Source of the DNA: Moheibacter stercoris
GTDB lineage: Bacteria > Bacteroidota > Bacteroidia > Flavobacteriales > Weeksellaceae
Assembly: GCF_040545805.1 (NCBI RefSeq)
Contig: NZ_JBEPMO010000002.1
Location: 186,001-250,000 of the forward strand
DNA length: 64,000 bases
Direction of reading: 5' to 3'
This document shows, one piece after another, positions 63,534 through 64,000 of the stretch. Every line of letters starts with the position of its first letter. Position 1 is the stretch's first letter. Under the pieces are notes generated by a model. The model searched no databases and was not told the DNA's origin. It saw only the letters and a program-made list of their open reading frames with translations. A program made the position numbers and the translations under genes.

Positions 63534-64000
63534 TTATATCTGTTTATGGTAGTGTTTTAAGGCTTTTTGAAGTTTGTCTTTCATTCGTTCGCGCAAACCC
63601 TTTGGCCCTAAAACTTCAATCGTTTCGCCATATCCTAATAACATTCGTTCCAATTCGAAATTGATTTGAATGAGTAATTGAAAAGTCGTTCCCAAATGAT
63701 CTTCGTGCACAATGGTTTGACTTGAATGAATCGGTTTGGTTTTTACATAAGGCGCATTTTCAGGATCGATACGGAAAGTCACTTTGCGCAATCTTTGGGT
63801 AGGAGTTACGGTCACGCCCACCACATCTTTGAAATATTCATCGGCGTCGATGTTTTGATCAATGTACGCAATATCCTCTACAACTTCAATTGCTTCCATT
63901 CGGTCTAGAGCCAGGGTGTACAAATACTTCCCTTTCAATCCAATTAGAAACCAACGGTTGTTGAATTCTTTTAAAATCTGCGGATGAATGATCATATCGC
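63534..64000 (-). CDS. WYL-domain regulator, 5' end outside the window
   Basis: Reads open from base 64000 leftward to 63534, at least 155 residues. HPQILKEFNNRWFLIGLKGKYLYTLALDRMEAIEV is the WYL domain core, in which ligand binding (often cyclic nucleotides or nucleic acid) takes place; the C-terminal extension (LGYGETIEVLGPKGLRERMKDKLQKALKHY) is the WCX-like end. The N-terminal DNA-binding domain would lie to the right of the window. An ATG at 63993-63995 falls inside the WYL domain, so it is not the start. Confidence 0.85.
   Translation of the reverse strand, partial: DMIIHPQILKEFNNRWFLIGLKGKYLYTLALDRMEAIEVVEDIAYIDQNIDADEYFKDVVGVTVTPTQRLRKVTFRIDPENAPYVKTKPIHSSQTIVHEDHLGTTFQLLIQINFELERMLLGYGETIEVLGPKGLRERMKDKLQKALKHYHKQI

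Overview
The window is a stretch of chromosome from a low-GC member of the Bacteroidota, class Flavobacteriia. The evidence is a complete gldK-gldL-gldM-gldN cluster (type IX secretion and gliding core), two secreted proteins ending in type A T9SS sorting domains, a type III glutamine synthetase, a Rho factor with a long Asn-rich insert, a GYDIA-type GHMP kinase, DUF2851, DUF4293 and DUF5606 proteins, and many genes preceded by the Bacteroidota promoter signature TAnnTTTG with no clear Shine-Dalgarno. I cannot name a genus. No tRNA, rRNA, prophage or CRISPR array was seen.

Layout. 1-8.7 kb (minus strand): acyl-CoA dehydrogenase (cut by the left edge), a triple helix-hairpin-helix protein, PspC, DUF2851, prfA, a T9SS cargo protein, type III glutamine synthetase and DUF4293. 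8.8-19.2 kb: rho (plus), an FKBP lipoprotein and dnaX (minus), then a plus-strand run ftsK-lolA-lptF/G-ribBA. 19.2-30.4 kb (minus): a membrane protein, a PA0069-type radical SAM protein, gldN-M-L-K (transcribed K to N), an arginase-fold protein, topA and a membrane protein. 30.5-37.0 kb (plus): miaB, a GNAT acetyltransferase, a sigma-54 activator, a DUF937-OmpA protein, lptE, an acidic TPR-like protein and secG. 37-44.5 kb: potassium channel, TIGR01777 epimerase, aqpZ, GHMP kinase, fabD, a GT9-GT2 fusion glycosyltransferase and dapD. 44.6-50.6 kb is the accessory-looking part: ruvX, a 650-bp non-coding region with REP-like palindromes and a possible structured RNA, def, DUF5606, mazG, a ParE-type toxin-antitoxin pair, a second T9SS cargo, and an IS200-like/RAYT transposase followed directly by a 13-palindrome array. 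50.6-64 kb: uvrB, an MFS exporter, higBA, a sulfur module (MBL-rhodanese plus TauE/SafE), an ABC-F protein, DoxX, a metal-dependent hydrolase, topB, a HopJ-family protein and a WYL-domain regulator cut by the right edge.

How the genes fit together. Much of the window serves envelope biogenesis and protein export: GldKLMN and two cargos, SecG, LolA, LptF/G, LptE, and the lipopolysaccharide-type glycosyltransferase. Genome maintenance is also well represented: topA, topB, dnaX, ftsK, ruvX and uvrB.

The points most worth a second look are: (1) dnaX, whose reading frame is broken at a run of ten A residues with a GGAGG exactly 10 nt upstream, so that the 364-residue short form is the zero-frame product and a 581-residue tau needs a -1 shift; (2) the single-domain RAYT-like transposase with paired inverted palindromes next to it and four diverged copies 4-5 kb away; (3) a possible pseudoknotted RNA or dispersed element upstream of def; (4) an inverted repeat centred near -42 upstream of the type III glutamine synthetase; and (5) degenerate active sites in the RibA half of RibBA and in the arginase-fold protein beside gldK.
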